In this document: one piece after another, positions 40,507 to 49,999 of the stretch
Numbering within the stretch: the first letter of the stretch is position 1
How the letters are laid out: each line of letters begins with the position of its first letter
Origin: Duganella sp. CF458
GTDB taxonomy: Bacteria; Pseudomonadota; Gammaproteobacteria; Burkholderiales; Burkholderiaceae_D
DNA: 64,000 bases
Direction of reading: 5' to 3'
Assembly (NCBI RefSeq): GCF_900113115.1
Contig: NZ_FOOF01000004.1
Span: forward strand, 186,001-250,000
Notes under the pieces: generated by a model
Databases searched by the model: none
What the model saw: only the letters and a program-made list of their open reading frames with translations
What the model was told of the DNA's origin: nothing
Translations under genes and position numbers: made by a program

Positions 40507-41385
40507 ATGCGTTGGGAAGGTAACCGGGAAAGCGAAAATGTCGAAGATCACCGCGGCGACGGCGGTGGCGGCGGCGGATTCGGGTTCGGCGGCCGATCGA
40601 TCGGCATCGGCACTATCGTCGTTGCGCTGGTTGGCGGCTGGGTATTGGGCGTCAATCCGATGACGATCCTCGGCCTGCTGAGCGGCGGCGGACCGGTCCA
40701 GGTAAGCCAGCAGCAGCAACAGCGTCCGCGCACCGAAGGCAATGACCGCGAGTACAAATTGATGAAGGTCGTGCTGGCCGACACCGAAGATGTATGGAAG
40801 GACCTGTTCCGCCGCAACGGCGGCACTTACCAGATGCCGAAGATGAAGGTGTTCAGCGGCGCAATCCAGACCGCCTGCGGTACCGGACGTTCCGCCACCG
40901 GCCCGTTCTACTGCCCCGGCGACCAGGACATCTACATCGACCTCGATTTCTTCCGCTTGCTCGAGCAACGCTTCCGCGCCCCGGGCGAATTCGCGCAAGC
41001 CTATGTGGTCGCGCACGAAGTGGGCCACCATGTGCAAAACCTGATGGGCCTGAGCGACAAGGTGCACAATGCCCAGCGCAATGCCTCCGAACGCCAGGCC
41101 AATGCGCTGTCGGTGCGCCTTGAACTGCAGGCCGACTGCTTCGCCGGCGTCTGGGCCTACCACGCCAACCGCGCCCGCAGCATCATTGAAAAAGGCGACG
41201 TGGAAGCGGCGTTGAATGCAGCCACCGCCATTGGCGACGATGCACTGCAGAAGCAGTCCGGCGGCGAAGTGATGCCGGACTCCTTCACCCACGGCAGCTC
41301 GGCCCAGCGCGTGCGCTGGTTCAACCGCGGCATCGAGTCGGGCGAAATCGCCCAATGCAACACCTTTGAGGCCCGCCAACTGTGA
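40507..41385 (+). CDS. Neutral zinc metallopeptidase (YpfJ-like)
   Basis: The 292-residue protein has a Gly-rich N-terminus, one membrane segment (about 32-60) and a zinc peptidase domain with HEVGHH at residues 170-175 (His170, Glu171, His174) and a downstream ELQADCFAGVWAYH where Glu is the likely third ligand. It matches the putative neutral zinc metallopeptidase (YpfJ) family; substrates are unknown. AAGGAG at 40494-40499 supports the ATG at 40507. The stop overlaps the GTG start of the prolyl oligopeptidase gene (GTGA), so the two peptidases are coupled. Confidence 0.9.
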   Translation: MRWEGNRESENVEDHRGDGGGGGGFGFGGRSIGIGTIVVALVGGWVLGVNPMTILGLLSGGGPVQVSQQQQQRPRTEGNDREYKLMKVVLADTEDVWKDLFRRNGGTYQMPKMKVFSGAIQTACGTGRSATGPFYCPGDQDIYIDLDFFRLLEQRFRAPGEFAQAYVVAHEVGHHVQNLMGLSDKVHNAQRNASERQANALSVRLELQADCFAGVWAYHANRARSIIEKGDVEAALNAATAIGDDALQKQSGGEVMPDSFTHGSSAQRVRWFNRGIESGEIAQCNTFEARQL

Positions 41386-43475
41386 AGCCATCGTATCGGA
41401 AGATGGCCTCCGGCGTAGTGCTTGGCCTGGCGGCAGCGGGCGGCGCGCAAGCGCACCAGCCTGCCTCCGACCCCTATCTTTGGCTGGAAGACGTGGGCGG
41501 CGACAAGCCCCTGGCCTGGGTCAAGGAACAGAATGCCGTCGCCCTCAAGGAATTGCAGGCGCAAGCGGATTATCCCGGCATTCACGAACGCCTGAAGACC
41601 ATCCTCAATTCCAAAGAACGCATCCCCTACGTCACCAAGCACGGCGACTATTACTACAACTTCTGGCGCGACGCTGTGCATACGCGCGGCATCTGGCGCC
41701 GCACCACGCTGCAGCAGTACCAGACGTCGGAGCCGCAGTGGGAAACGGTGCTCGACATCGACAAGCTGGCCGCCGATGAGAACGAAAACTGGGTCTGGCA
41801 CGGCGTATCCTGCCTGTACCCGAAAGGCGAGCAGTGCCTGGTGCAGCTCTCGCGTGGCGGCGGCGATGCGCACGTGGTGCGCGAATTCGACGTCGCCAAA
41901 CGCAAGTTCGTCGCCGGCGGCTTCAACCTGGCGGAAGCGAAAAGCGATATCGGCTGGATCGACGCCGACACCATCTTCGTCTCGACCGATTTCGGCGAAG
42001 GCAGCATGACCACGTCCGGCTACCCGCGCATCGTCAAGGAATGGAAGCGCGGCACGCCGCTGGCAGCAGCAGCGACGCTGTATGAAGCCAAGCCGGAAGA
42101 CCTTGGGGTAGGCGCCTACAAGGACTTCACGCCCGGCCACAGCTACCAGTTCATCAACCGCCAGATCGGCTTCTACGCCAGCGAACTGTTTGTGCGCGAA
42201 GGCGACAGGCTGGTCAAGATCGACAAGCCGGACGACGCCAACGCCTACACGGTGCGCGACCAGTTGATCATCGACCTGCGCTCCGACTGGAGCATCAACG
42301 GCGCCACCTACAAGCAAGGTTCGCTGCTGGCGGCCGACTTCAAGCGCTTCATGGCCGGTGAACGCCGGCTCGAAGTACTGTTCACGCCGACCTCAAGCAG
42401 CTCGCTTGACGGCGTCTCCGCCACCCGCAGCGCGCTGCTGCTCAACGTGCTGGATAACGTGAAGAACCGCCTGGTCGAACTGCGCCACGTTGAAGGAAAA
42501 TGGCAGCGCCGCGAGGTCGATGCGCCAGCCTTCGGCACCCTCGCAGTACAGGCCCTCGACCCGATCGAATCGGAGCAGTACTTCCTGACGGTGACGGATT
42601 TCCTGACGCCGACCACGATGTACCTGGCCCATGCCGGGAGCGATGACCGCAGCGCGCTGAAGTCCCTGCCCGCCTACTTCGACGCCAAACCCTATACCGT
42701 GCAGCAGCATATGGCCGTCTCAAAAGACGGCAGCAAGGTGCCCTACTTCGTCCTGATGAACAAGAAGGCCAGGCTGAACGGCAAGAACCCCACCGTGATG
42801 TATGGCTACGGCGGCTTTGAAGTGTCGATGAAGCCCTTCTACAGCGGCACCACCGGCGAAGCATGGCTCAAGCAAGGCGGCACCTATGTGCTGGCCAACA
42901 TCCGCGGCGGCGGCGAGTTCGGCCCGCGCTGGCACCAGGCCGCGCTGAAAGAGAATCGCCAGCGCGCCTTCGACGACTTCATTGCCGTCGCGCAGGACGT
43001 CATCAAGCGCAAGATCACCAGCCCGCGCCACCTCGGCATCATGGGCGGCAGCAATGGCGGCCTGCTGGTCGGCGCCGCACTGACCCAACGCCCGGACCTG
43101 TTCAACGCGGTGGTCTGCCAGGTACCGCTGCTGGACATGCAACGCTACAGCAAGCTGCTGGCCGGCGCCTCCTGGATGGGCGAATACGGCGACCCGGACG
43201 ACCCGGCGCAATGGGCCTACATCAGCCGCTACTCGCCCTACCAGAACGTGTTCAAGGACAAGCACTACCCGCGCGTGCTGTTCACCACCTCCACCCGCGA
43301 CGACCGCGTCCACCCCGGCCACGCGCGCAAGATGGTGGCCAAGATGCAAGACCAAGGCCACGACGTGCTGTACTGGGAAAACACCGAAGGCGGCCACGCC
43401 GGCGCCGCCAACAACGACCAGCAAGCCCAGATGTGGGCCCTGACCTACGCCTTCCTCCTCAAGCAACTGAAATGA
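41382..43475 (+). CDS. Prolyl oligopeptidase family serine peptidase (S9A)
   Basis: The 697-residue enzyme has a seven-bladed propeller region and a C-terminal alpha/beta hydrolase domain with the full triad: Ser557 in GGSNGG, Asp641 in TRDDRVHPGHA and His672 in TEGGHAGA. It cleaves short peptides after proline. The first residues (GVVLGLAAAGGAQAHQ) look like a signal peptide, so it is probably periplasmic. The start is GTG at 41382, overlapping the stop of the upstream peptidase gene; ATG 41403 is an alternative. Its stop codon overlaps the first base of a REP-like repeat. Confidence 0.93.
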   Translation: MKPSYRKMASGVVLGLAAAGGAQAHQPASDPYLWLEDVGGDKPLAWVKEQNAVALKELQAQADYPGIHERLKTILNSKERIPYVTKHGDYYYNFWRDAVHTRGIWRRTTLQQYQTSEPQWETVLDIDKLAADENENWVWHGVSCLYPKGEQCLVQLSRGGGDAHVVREFDVAKRKFVAGGFNLAEAKSDIGWIDADTIFVSTDFGEGSMTTSGYPRIVKEWKRGTPLAAAATLYEAKPEDLGVGAYKDFTPGHSYQFINRQIGFYASELFVREGDRLVKIDKPDDANAYTVRDQLIIDLRSDWSINGATYKQGSLLAADFKRFMAGERRLEVLFTPTSSSSLDGVSATRSALLLNVLDNVKNRLVELRHVEGKWQRREVDAPAFGTLAVQALDPIESEQYFLTVTDFLTPTTMYLAHAGSDDRSALKSLPAYFDAKPYTVQQHMAVSKDGSKVPYFVLMNKKARLNGKNPTVMYGYGGFEVSMKPFYSGTTGEAWLKQGGTYVLANIRGGGEFGPRWHQAALKENRQRAFDDFIAVAQDVIKRKITSPRHLGIMGGSNGGLLVGAALTQRPDLFNAVVCQVPLLDMQRYSKLLAGASWMGEYGDPDDPAQWAYISRYSPYQNVFKDKHYPRVLFTTSTRDDRVHPGHARKMVAKMQDQGHDVLYWENTEGGHAGAANNDQQAQMWALTYAFLLKQLK

Positions 43476-43543
43476 AAGTCGGAGTCAGCTCTGGCTTCTT
43501 GAGGAGCTAAAAATGTCCGGTTGCCAGAGCTGACCCCGACTTT
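43475..43543. repeat. Decayed REP-like palindrome
   Basis: Outer arms of 21 bases (43475-43495 and 43523-43543) are inverted copies with one mismatch (AAAGTCGGAGTCAGC against the usual GGGG). The centre is rearranged and holds ACGGACATTTTT-like remnants on the reverse strand. It is a third member of the family at 267-1213 and 11070-11144. It begins in the stop codon of the prolyl oligopeptidase gene and may act as its terminator. Confidence 0.85.
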
Positions 43544-43624
43544 CTACTTGCTCGCCTCAATCGTGCGCGTTGGAATGTGGCGCGTCGTTATGCTTAGGAA
43601 AATGTTTCCCAGCGTGTTGCTTAG

Positions 43625-43690
43625 TTGACAAAGTGAAGCATTTGCTCACCTTTGTACTTGACTGTCGCACCGCCCGGAGTGACATTAAGC
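43625..43690 (+). promoter_or_regulatory. Possible promoter region of the HAMP-repeat kinase gene
   Basis: TTGACA at 43625-43630 and TTGACT at 43657-43662 resemble -35 boxes. The matching -10 elements are weak (for example CATTAA near 43682). The interval 43544-43730 otherwise shows nothing I recognise. GAGG near 43713 is the ribosome binding site. Confidence 0.3.
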
Positions 43691-43730
43691 CTTCCCTCGC
43701 ATTCCATCTTCATACCTGAGGTACCGTCGA

Positions 43731-46700
43731 ATGAACGACATGACCGAACTGCCGGAAGAGTTGGACCTGAAGCTGATCCTGTCCACCCTGATGGCCCTGA
43801 AAAAAGGCGATTTCTCTGCGCGCTTGCCGTCCGATTGGACCGGTGTGTCGGGCAAGATCGCCGACACCCTCAACGACATCATCGAAACCAATGAGCGCAT
43901 GGTGAAGTCGGTGACGGAGGTTAGCCGCGTGGTGGGCCGCGAAGGCCGCTTGACGCAGCGGGCGACTGTTCATGTTTCCGGCGGCTGGGCGACCATCATC
44001 AGTGCGGTCAATACCCTGATCGACGACCTGGTGCGCCCGACGACCGAAATGGCGCGCGTGATCGGTGCCGTGGCGAAGGGCGACCTGTCGCAAACCATGG
44101 CGCTGGAAGTCGACGGGCACCCGCTGAAAGGCCAGTACCTGCGTGCGGCAATGACTGCGAACACCATGGTGGAACAGCTTACCTCCTTCTCTTCCGAAGT
44201 AACCCGGGTGGCGCGCGAGGTGGGTACCGAGGGCAAGCTGGGCGGCCAGGCGCAGGTGAAAGGCGTGGCGGGTACCTGGAAGGACTTGACCGACTCCGTG
44301 AACTCGATGGCGGGGAACCTGACCTCCCAGGTGCGTAATATCGCGGAGGTGACTACCGCGGTGGCGAACGGCGACCTGTCCAAGAAAATCACGGTGGACG
44401 TGCGCGGCGAGATCCTGCAGTTGAAAGACACCATCAATGTGATGGTGGACCAGCTTCGCTCCTTCGCTTCGGAAGTGACGCGCGTGGCGCGCGAGGTGGG
44501 CACCGAAGGCAAGCTGGGCGGCCAGGCATACGTGCCGGGCGTCGGCGGCACCTGGAAGGACTTGACCGATAACGTGAACTTTATGGCCTCCAACCTGACC
44601 GGCCAGGTGAGGAATATCGCGGCGGTGACGACCGCGGTGGCGAACGGCGACTTGTCGAAGAAGATTACGGTGGACGTGAAGGGCGAGATCCTGGAACTGA
44701 AAAATACCATCAACGTGATGGTGGACCAGCTGTCTTCCTTCGCATCGGAGGTGACCCGGGTGGCGCGCGAGGTGGGTACCGAGGGTAAGCTGGGCGGCCA
44801 GGCGCAGGTGAAAGGCGTGGCGGGTACCTGGAAGGACTTGACCGACTCCGTGAACTCGATGGCGGGTAACCTGACCTCCCAGGTTCGAAATATCGCGGAG
44901 GTGACTACCGCCGTGGCGAACGGCGACTTGTCCAAGAAGATTACCGTGGACGTGAAGGGCGAGATCCTTGAGCTGAAAAACACCATCAACGTGATGGTGG
45001 ACCAGTTGAACTCCTTCGCCTCGGAAGTGACCCGGGTGGCGCGCGAGGTGGGTACCGAGGGCAAGCTGGGCGGCCAGGCCAACGTGTCCGGCGTCGGCGG
45101 CACCTGGAAGGATTTGACCGACAATGTGAACTTCATGGCGTCCAACCTGACGGGCCAGGTGCGTAACATCGCCGAGGTGACCACCGCTGTGGCGAACGGC
45201 GACTTGTCGAAGAAAATTACCGTGGACGTGAAGGGCGAGATCCTTGAACTGAAAAACACCATCAACGTGATGGTGGACCAGTTGTCCTCTTTCGCCTCGG
45301 AAGTGACGCGCGTGGCGCGTGAGGTCGGTACCGAGGGCAAACTGGGTGGCCAGGCCTATGTGCCGGGCGTCGGCGGCACCTGGAAGGACTTGACCGATAA
45401 CGTGAACTTCATGGCATCCAACCTGACCGGCCAGGTGCGCAATATCGCGGCGGTGACCACCGCCGTGGCGCGCGGCGACTTGTCGAAGAAGATTACCGTG
45501 GACGTGAAAGGCGAGATTCTCGAGCTGAAAGACACCATCAACGTGATGGTGGACCAGTTGTCGTCCTTCGCTTCGGAAGTGACCCGCGTGGCGCGCGAGG
45601 TGGGCACCGAGGGCAAGCTGGGCGGCCAGGCTAACGTATCCGGCGTGGCAGGCACCTGGAAGGACTTGACCGAGAACGTCAACCAGTTGGCGGCAAACCT
45701 GACCAACCAGGTGCGTGCGATTGCGGAGGTGGCGACCGCCGTGACGCGCGGTGACTTATCCCGCTCCATCCAGGTGGAGGCGCGCGGCGAGGTGTCCTAC
45801 CTGAAGGACAACATCAACGAGATGATCCGCAACCTGAAGGAAACCACGCAGAAGAATGCGCAGCAGGACTGGCTGAAGACCAACCTGGCGCGTTTCACCC
45901 GCCTGCTGCAAGGCCAGCGCGACTTGCAGGCCGTGACAAAGCTGATCCTGTCCGAACTGGCGCCGCTGGTGTCGGCGCACCACGGCGTGTTCTACATGAT
46001 GGACTCGCAGTTGGCCGATGCCCGCCTGCGCATGATCGCCAGCTACGGCTACCGCTCTTCGCGCAAGCTGCCGACTTCCTTCCTGCCCGGCGAAGGCCTG
46101 GTTGGCCAGTGCGCCCTGGAGAAAATGCGCATCTGGCTGACCGACGTGCCGCGCGATTACATCGTGGTCAGTTCCGGCCTGGGCGCGGCGCCGCCGACCA
46201 ATATCGTGGTGCTGCCTATCCTGTTCGAACAGCAGGTGAAGGCGGTGATCGAGATCGCTTCGCTGGACCGCTTCACCGAAACCCACCTGTCCTTCCTCGA
46301 CCAGTTGATGGAATCGATCGGCGTGGTGTTGAATACCATCGAGGCGAACAGCCGTACCGAATCGCTGCTGACCCAGTCGCAGTCGCTGGCGCAGGAACTG
46401 CAGCAGACCAACCAGGAGCTGGCGGAGAAAGCGCGGCTGCTGTCCGAGCAGAACATCGAGGTGGAACGGAAGAACCGCGAGGTGGAGCAGGCCAAACTGG
46501 CACTGGAAGAAAAAGCGACCCAGTTGGCCCTGTCTTCCAAGTACAAATCCGAGTTCCTGGCGAATATGTCGCACGAACTGCGTACCCCCTTGAATTCGCT
46601 GCTGATCCTGGCGCAGCAGCTGGGCGACAACCCGGAGGGCAACCTGTCCGGCAAGCAGGTGGAATTCGCCAAGACCATCCACGGTTCCGGTTCCGACTTG

Positions 46701-48626
46701 CTTACCCTGATCAACGATATCCTGGACTTGTCGAAGATCGAATCCGGCACCGTTACGCTGGACGTCTCGGAATACCGGTTCGCCAACCTGCGCAGCTATG
46801 TGGAGCGCACCTTCCGCCACATGGCGGAGGCCAAGCACCTGGGCTTCACGGTGGAACTGGGCGACAACCTGCCCGCCTCGCTGATGACCGACACCACGCG
46901 CTTGCAGCAGGTGCTGAAAAACCTGCTGTCGAACGCGTTCAAATTCACCAACCATGGCCAGGTTTCGCTGGGCATCGCGCTGGTGCAAAGCGGCTGGAGC
47001 AACGACCACCCGAACCTTGGCAATGCCGATGCGGTGCTGGCCTTCTCGGTCAGCGACACCGGGGTCGGTATCGCGGGCGACAAGCTGCAACTGATCTTCG
47101 AAGCGTTCCAGCAGGCCGACGGTTCCACCGCGCGCAAATATGGCGGCACCGGCCTTGGCCTGTCGATTTCGCGCGAGCTGGCGCGCCTGCTGGGCGGCGA
47201 GATCCGGGTGGAATCCACCGTCGGCGCCGGTTCGACCTTCACCCTGTTCCTGCCCTATAACCGTTCCGGCTTTGTGTACTACGAAACGGCCCGCCAGCCG
47301 GCCATGCCGCGCCTGCCGGCTCCGGGCGCTCCGCCATCGCTGGTCTTTGCGACGCCTGCCGTGGTGTACACGCCGGCGGCACCGGAACAACTGGTCGAGC
47401 AGGACGACCAGGTCTATGGTTCGACCCTCGATGACCGCGGGATCACGACACCGGGCGACCCTTCGGTGCTGATCGTCGAGGATGACGAGCGCTTTGCCAA
47501 GGTGGTGCTGGACTTTGCCCGCGAAAAGAACTTCAAGGGGGTGGTCACGCACCAGGGCGACTGGGCTCTGAGCCTGGCCCGCGATTACCTGCCCTCCGCC
47601 ATCCTGCTCGACCTGGACTTGCCGGACATCGACGGCTTCACCGTGCTGGAGCGCCTGAAACGCGACCCGAGCACGCGCCACATCCCGGTGCACGTGATGT
47701 CCAGCCTGCGCGAGCGCGAACGCGCGCTGCGTTCCGGCGCCATCTCGTACCTGAATAAACCGGTCAGCAAGGAAGACCTGAACGAGGAGTTCATTCGCAT
47801 CCAGCGCTTCCTGATCGGGGGCAAGCGCAACCTGCTGGTGGTGGACGATGAGGAGAACCAGCGCGACGCCATCGTCAAGCTGATTGGCGACTCCGACGTC
47901 GATATCACGGCCGTTGGCACTGGCCAGGACGCCTTGGCAGCACTGCATGCCTCGCACTTCGATTGCATGGTGCTGGACCTGACCCTGCCCGACATCAGCG
48001 GTTTCGACCTGCTGGACCTGATCGGCAAGGACCAGCGCCTGCGCGACCTGCCGATCGTGATCAACACCGCCAAGGAGTTGAACCGCAAGGAGGTGGCCAA
48101 GCTGAAACGCTACGCCAAGACCATCGTCATCAAGGATGCCCGTTCGCCGGAGCGCCTGCTCGATGAGACCGCCCTGTTCCTGCACCGTTCGCAAGCCAAC
48201 CTGCCCGAGGCCCAGCGCCGCATGCTGGAGGAAGTGCATGCCGCCGATGCCGGCCTGGCGGGCCGCAAGGTGCTGATCGTCGACGATGACCTGCGCAATA
48301 TCTTTGCCTTGTCCTCGCTGCTGGAACGCCAGCAGATGCTGGTGTCCTTCGCCGAAAACGGGCGTGACGGCATCGAAGTGCTGGAGCGCGACCCGACCAT
48401 CGAGATCGTCCTGATGGACATCATGATGCCGGAGATGGACGGTTATGACACCATGCGCGCCATCCGCCGCATTCCGAAATTCCGCTCGCTGCCAATCATC
48501 ACGCTGACGGCGAAAGCGATGAAGGGCGACCGCGACAAGTGTATCGCCGCCGGCGCTTCGGACTACATCACCAAGCCGGTGGACGTGGCGCAATTGCTGT
48601 CGCTGATGCGGGTCTGGCTGCACTGA
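43731..48626 (+). CDS. Soluble multi-HAMP hybrid histidine kinase with GAF and three receivers
   Basis: The 1631-residue protein has no membrane segment. Order: a divergent N-terminal HAMP-like region (1-150), six tandem 92-residue HAMP units (152-703), GAF (about 725-890), coiled coil, HisKA with His948 in NMSHELRTP, an ATPase domain (DTGVGI, GGTGLGL), then three receivers ([22 protein letters not shown] and [11 protein letters not shown]). The repeated poly-HAMP layout resembles fungal group III (Nik1/Os-1) osmosensing kinases, where the HAMP array is the sensor. It is coupled by a TGATG overlap to the CheR-like gene. Confidence 0.92.
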   Translation: MNDMTELPEELDLKLILSTLMALKKGDFSARLPSDWTGVSGKIADTLNDIIETNERMVKSVTEVSRVVGREGRLTQRATVHVSGGWATIISAVNTLIDDLVRPTTEMARVIGAVAKGDLSQTMALEVDGHPLKGQYLRAAMTANTMVEQLTSFSSEVTRVAREVGTEGKLGGQAQVKGVAGTWKDLTDSVNSMAGNLTSQVRNIAEVTTAVANGDLSKKITVDVRGEILQLKDTINVMVDQLRSFASEVTRVAREVGTEGKLGGQAYVPGVGGTWKDLTDNVNFMASNLTGQVRNIAAVTTAVANGDLSKKITVDVKGEILELKNTINVMVDQLSSFASEVTRVAREVGTEGKLGGQAQVKGVAGTWKDLTDSVNSMAGNLTSQVRNIAEVTTAVANGDLSKKITVDVKGEILELKNTINVMVDQLNSFASEVTRVAREVGTEGKLGGQANVSGVGGTWKDLTDNVNFMASNLTGQVRNIAEVTTAVANGDLSKKITVDVKGEILELKNTINVMVDQLSSFASEVTRVAREVGTEGKLGGQAYVPGVGGTWKDLTDNVNFMASNLTGQVRNIAAVTTAVARGDLSKKITVDVKGEILELKDTINVMVDQLSSFASEVTRVAREVGTEGKLGGQANVSGVAGTWKDLTENVNQLAANLTNQVRAIAEVATAVTRGDLSRSIQVEARGEVSYLKDNINEMIRNLKETTQKNAQQDWLKTNLARFTRLLQGQRDLQAVTKLILSELAPLVSAHHGVFYMMDSQLADARLRMIASYGYRSSRKLPTSFLPGEGLVGQCALEKMRIWLTDVPRDYIVVSSGLGAAPPTNIVVLPILFEQQVKAVIEIASLDRFTETHLSFLDQLMESIGVVLNTIEANSRTESLLTQSQSLAQELQQTNQELAEKARLLSEQNIEVERKNREVEQAKLALEEKATQLALSSKYKSEFLANMSHELRTPLNSLLILAQQLGDNPEGNLSGKQVEFAKTIHGSGSDLLTLINDILDLSKIESGTVTLDVSEYRFANLRSYVERTFRHMAEAKHLGFTVELGDNLPASLMTDTTRLQQVLKNLLSNAFKFTNHGQVSLGIALVQSGWSNDHPNLGNADAVLAFSVSDTGVGIAGDKLQLIFEAFQQADGSTARKYGGTGLGLSISRELARLLGGEIRVESTVGAGSTFTLFLPYNRSGFVYYETARQPAMPRLPAPGAPPSLVFATPAVVYTPAAPEQLVEQDDQVYGSTLDDRGITTPGDPSVLIVEDDERFAKVVLDFAREKNFKGVVTHQGDWALSLARDYLPSAILLDLDLPDIDGFTVLERLKRDPSTRHIPVHVMSSLRERERALRSGAISYLNKPVSKEDLNEEFIRIQRFLIGGKRNLLVVDDEENQRDAIVKLIGDSDVDITAVGTGQDALAALHASHFDCMVLDLTLPDISGFDLLDLIGKDQRLRDLPIVINTAKELNRKEVAKLKRYAKTIVIKDARSPERLLDETALFLHRSQANLPEAQRRMLEEVHAADAGLAGRKVLIVDDDLRNIFALSSLLERQQMLVSFAENGRDGIEVLERDPTIEIVLMDIMMPEMDGYDTMRAIRRIPKFRSLPIITLTAKAMKGDRDKCIAAGASDYITKPVDVAQLLSLMRVWLH
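44184..45839 (+). repeat. Six tandem 276-bp units encoding HAMP modules
   Basis: Units start at 44184, 44460, 44736, 45012, 45288 and 45564, each exactly 276 bases (92 codons). Units 1-5 are nearly identical in protein, differing mainly in a variable spot ([20 protein letters not shown] or [10 protein letters not shown]) and in [11 protein letters not shown] versus [11 protein letters not shown]. The sixth diverges at its end. Alternating subtypes (1 and 3 alike; 2 and 5 alike) suggest duplication of a two-unit block or gene conversion. Confidence 0.92.
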
Positions 48627-49474
48627 TGGGCGCCAACGGGGAACTGCGCCGCAACACGGCGCCGGAACTGGAAGAGCTCGAGCTGGAGCTGCTGCTTGAG
48701 GCGCTGGTGCGCCGCTTCGGTTTCGATTTTCGCTTGCACGAGCGGGCGCCGTTGAAGCAGAAGATGCTCGCATTTATGCAGCAGTGTGGCCTGGCTACGC
48801 TGTCGCAGGTTCAGGACCAGATCCTGCACGATCCGGCCACGTCCAGCGCCCTGTTGCGTGCCCTGCACGTGCCGCCCGCGGCGCTGTTCGACAATCCTTC
48901 AGAAGCGCTCATGCTGCGCGAGGCCGCCGAACACTCCCTGCGCGGCGCTGCCCTGCCCCGCATCTGGCTGGCCGATTGCGCCGGCGCAGGGCAGGCCTGG
49001 ACGCTCGCCATCATCCTGGCTGAAATGGGCCTGCTGTCCCACGCCGAAATCCACGCCACCGTCGCCAGCGACGAGATGCTTGACGAAGCGGCGGCAGCCT
49101 GGCTCCCGGAAGCCGACCTTGACCAGGCGCAGGAGAATTACGTGGCCGTCGGCGGCAAGGGGCGCCTCGCCGACTATCTCAACCTGCACGGTGGCCGCGC
49201 CGTCCTGGTGCCTTCGCTGCGCAGCCACATCACCTGGGCCCAGTACAACCTCGTTACCGACGCCTCGTTCAACGAATTCAACCTGATCGCCTGCCAGCGC
49301 GCCATGCCAGATTTCGGCCCTTTGCTACGCCAGCGCGTACTGCAGCTATTCCACGAAAGCCTGGTCCCCTTCGGTACCCTCGGCCTGGACCGGGAGCTGG
49401 ATCCAGGCGAAGCTCTGGCTCGCAGCTACGAGCCCCTTTCGCCAGGCCAGTCATGGTATAAACGCGTACTTTGA
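48626..49474 (+). CDS. Divergent CheR-like methyltransferase
   Basis: The 282-residue protein has the layout of CheR: an N-terminal helical domain (LLLEALVRRFGFDFRLH) and a SAM-binding-type domain ending in PLSPGQSWYKRVL. CheR enzymes methylate receptor glutamates. Here the SAM motif reads IWLADCAGAGQAWTLA instead of a GCxTGEEPYS-type motif, and the usual FCRN stretch is LIACQRAM, so catalysis is doubtful. The ATG overlaps the stop of the multi-HAMP kinase gene (TGATG), so it probably serves that kinase. Upstream in-frame codons belong to another frame of the kinase. Confidence 0.78.
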   Translation: MGANGELRRNTAPELEELELELLLEALVRRFGFDFRLHERAPLKQKMLAFMQQCGLATLSQVQDQILHDPATSSALLRALHVPPAALFDNPSEALMLREAAEHSLRGAALPRIWLADCAGAGQAWTLAIILAEMGLLSHAEIHATVASDEMLDEAAAAWLPEADLDQAQENYVAVGGKGRLADYLNLHGGRAVLVPSLRSHITWAQYNLVTDASFNEFNLIACQRAMPDFGPLLRQRVLQLFHESLVPFGTLGLDRELDPGEALARSYEPLSPGQSWYKRVL

Positions 49475-49489
49475 ACTCAGAGGTTGTTT

Positions 49490-49990
49490 ATGGGTGTGAT
49501 CCGCTCAGTGCTTGCATTAGTACTCTCCTTCGTGTCGCTTTCATGCGTTGCCCAGTCGCTTTGGCGTAACAGCGCTTACGGGATGTCCGTCGCCGAAGTG
49601 CGTAGCATTAATCCCGAGGCTTCCAACCCTGCTAAACCGAGCACACTTCAAAATGGCGCCAGCGAACAGCTTGAGCTTCCTGGCATCCAGCTTGGGAAAA
49701 ACTCTTTCACGGCGCGCTTCTACTTCAAAGATTCCCGGTTGACCCAAGTGACCCTTGAATTAAGCAACGATCTCTCCGCCAAGGATGCCGCTGATGCTTG
49801 GGACGAGCTTTACGCATCCGAAGTTTCAAAATCAGGCAAGGAGACCCATCGACGCGAAAGCAACGGAAAAATCAAGGGCAAGGCCGCAACCTGGATATCG
49901 AACGGCACAGAAAAAACCTTCTTCTTCATGGCTAAAGAGGATTATCGTCCCATTCTTAACATCGCCTATCAGGTCCAGACTCCGGACTGA
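49490..49990 (+). CDS. Small secreted protein, unrecognised
   Basis: The 166-residue protein has a signal peptide (MGVIRSVLALVLSFVSLSCVAQS) and a mature part with WRNSAYGMSVAEVRSINPEA and FTARFYFKDSRLTQVTLEL, which reads as mixed beta structure. AGAGG at 49479-49483 supports the ATG at 49490. Base composition is visibly less G+C-rich than the neighbours, which may mean recent transfer. No family is recognised. It lies 15 bases after the CheR-like gene but differs in codon use. Confidence 0.7.
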   Translation: MGVIRSVLALVLSFVSLSCVAQSLWRNSAYGMSVAEVRSINPEASNPAKPSTLQNGASEQLELPGIQLGKNSFTARFYFKDSRLTQVTLELSNDLSAKDAADAWDELYASEVSKSGKETHRRESNGKIKGKAATWISNGTEKTFFFMAKEDYRPILNIAYQVQTPD

Positions 49991-49999
49991 ACTTAAAAT

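Noticed and set aside
44184..45839. A CRISPR-like or satellite repeat array
   Set aside because: The 276-bp period keeps the reading frame and encodes HAMP modules of one protein. There are no spacers.
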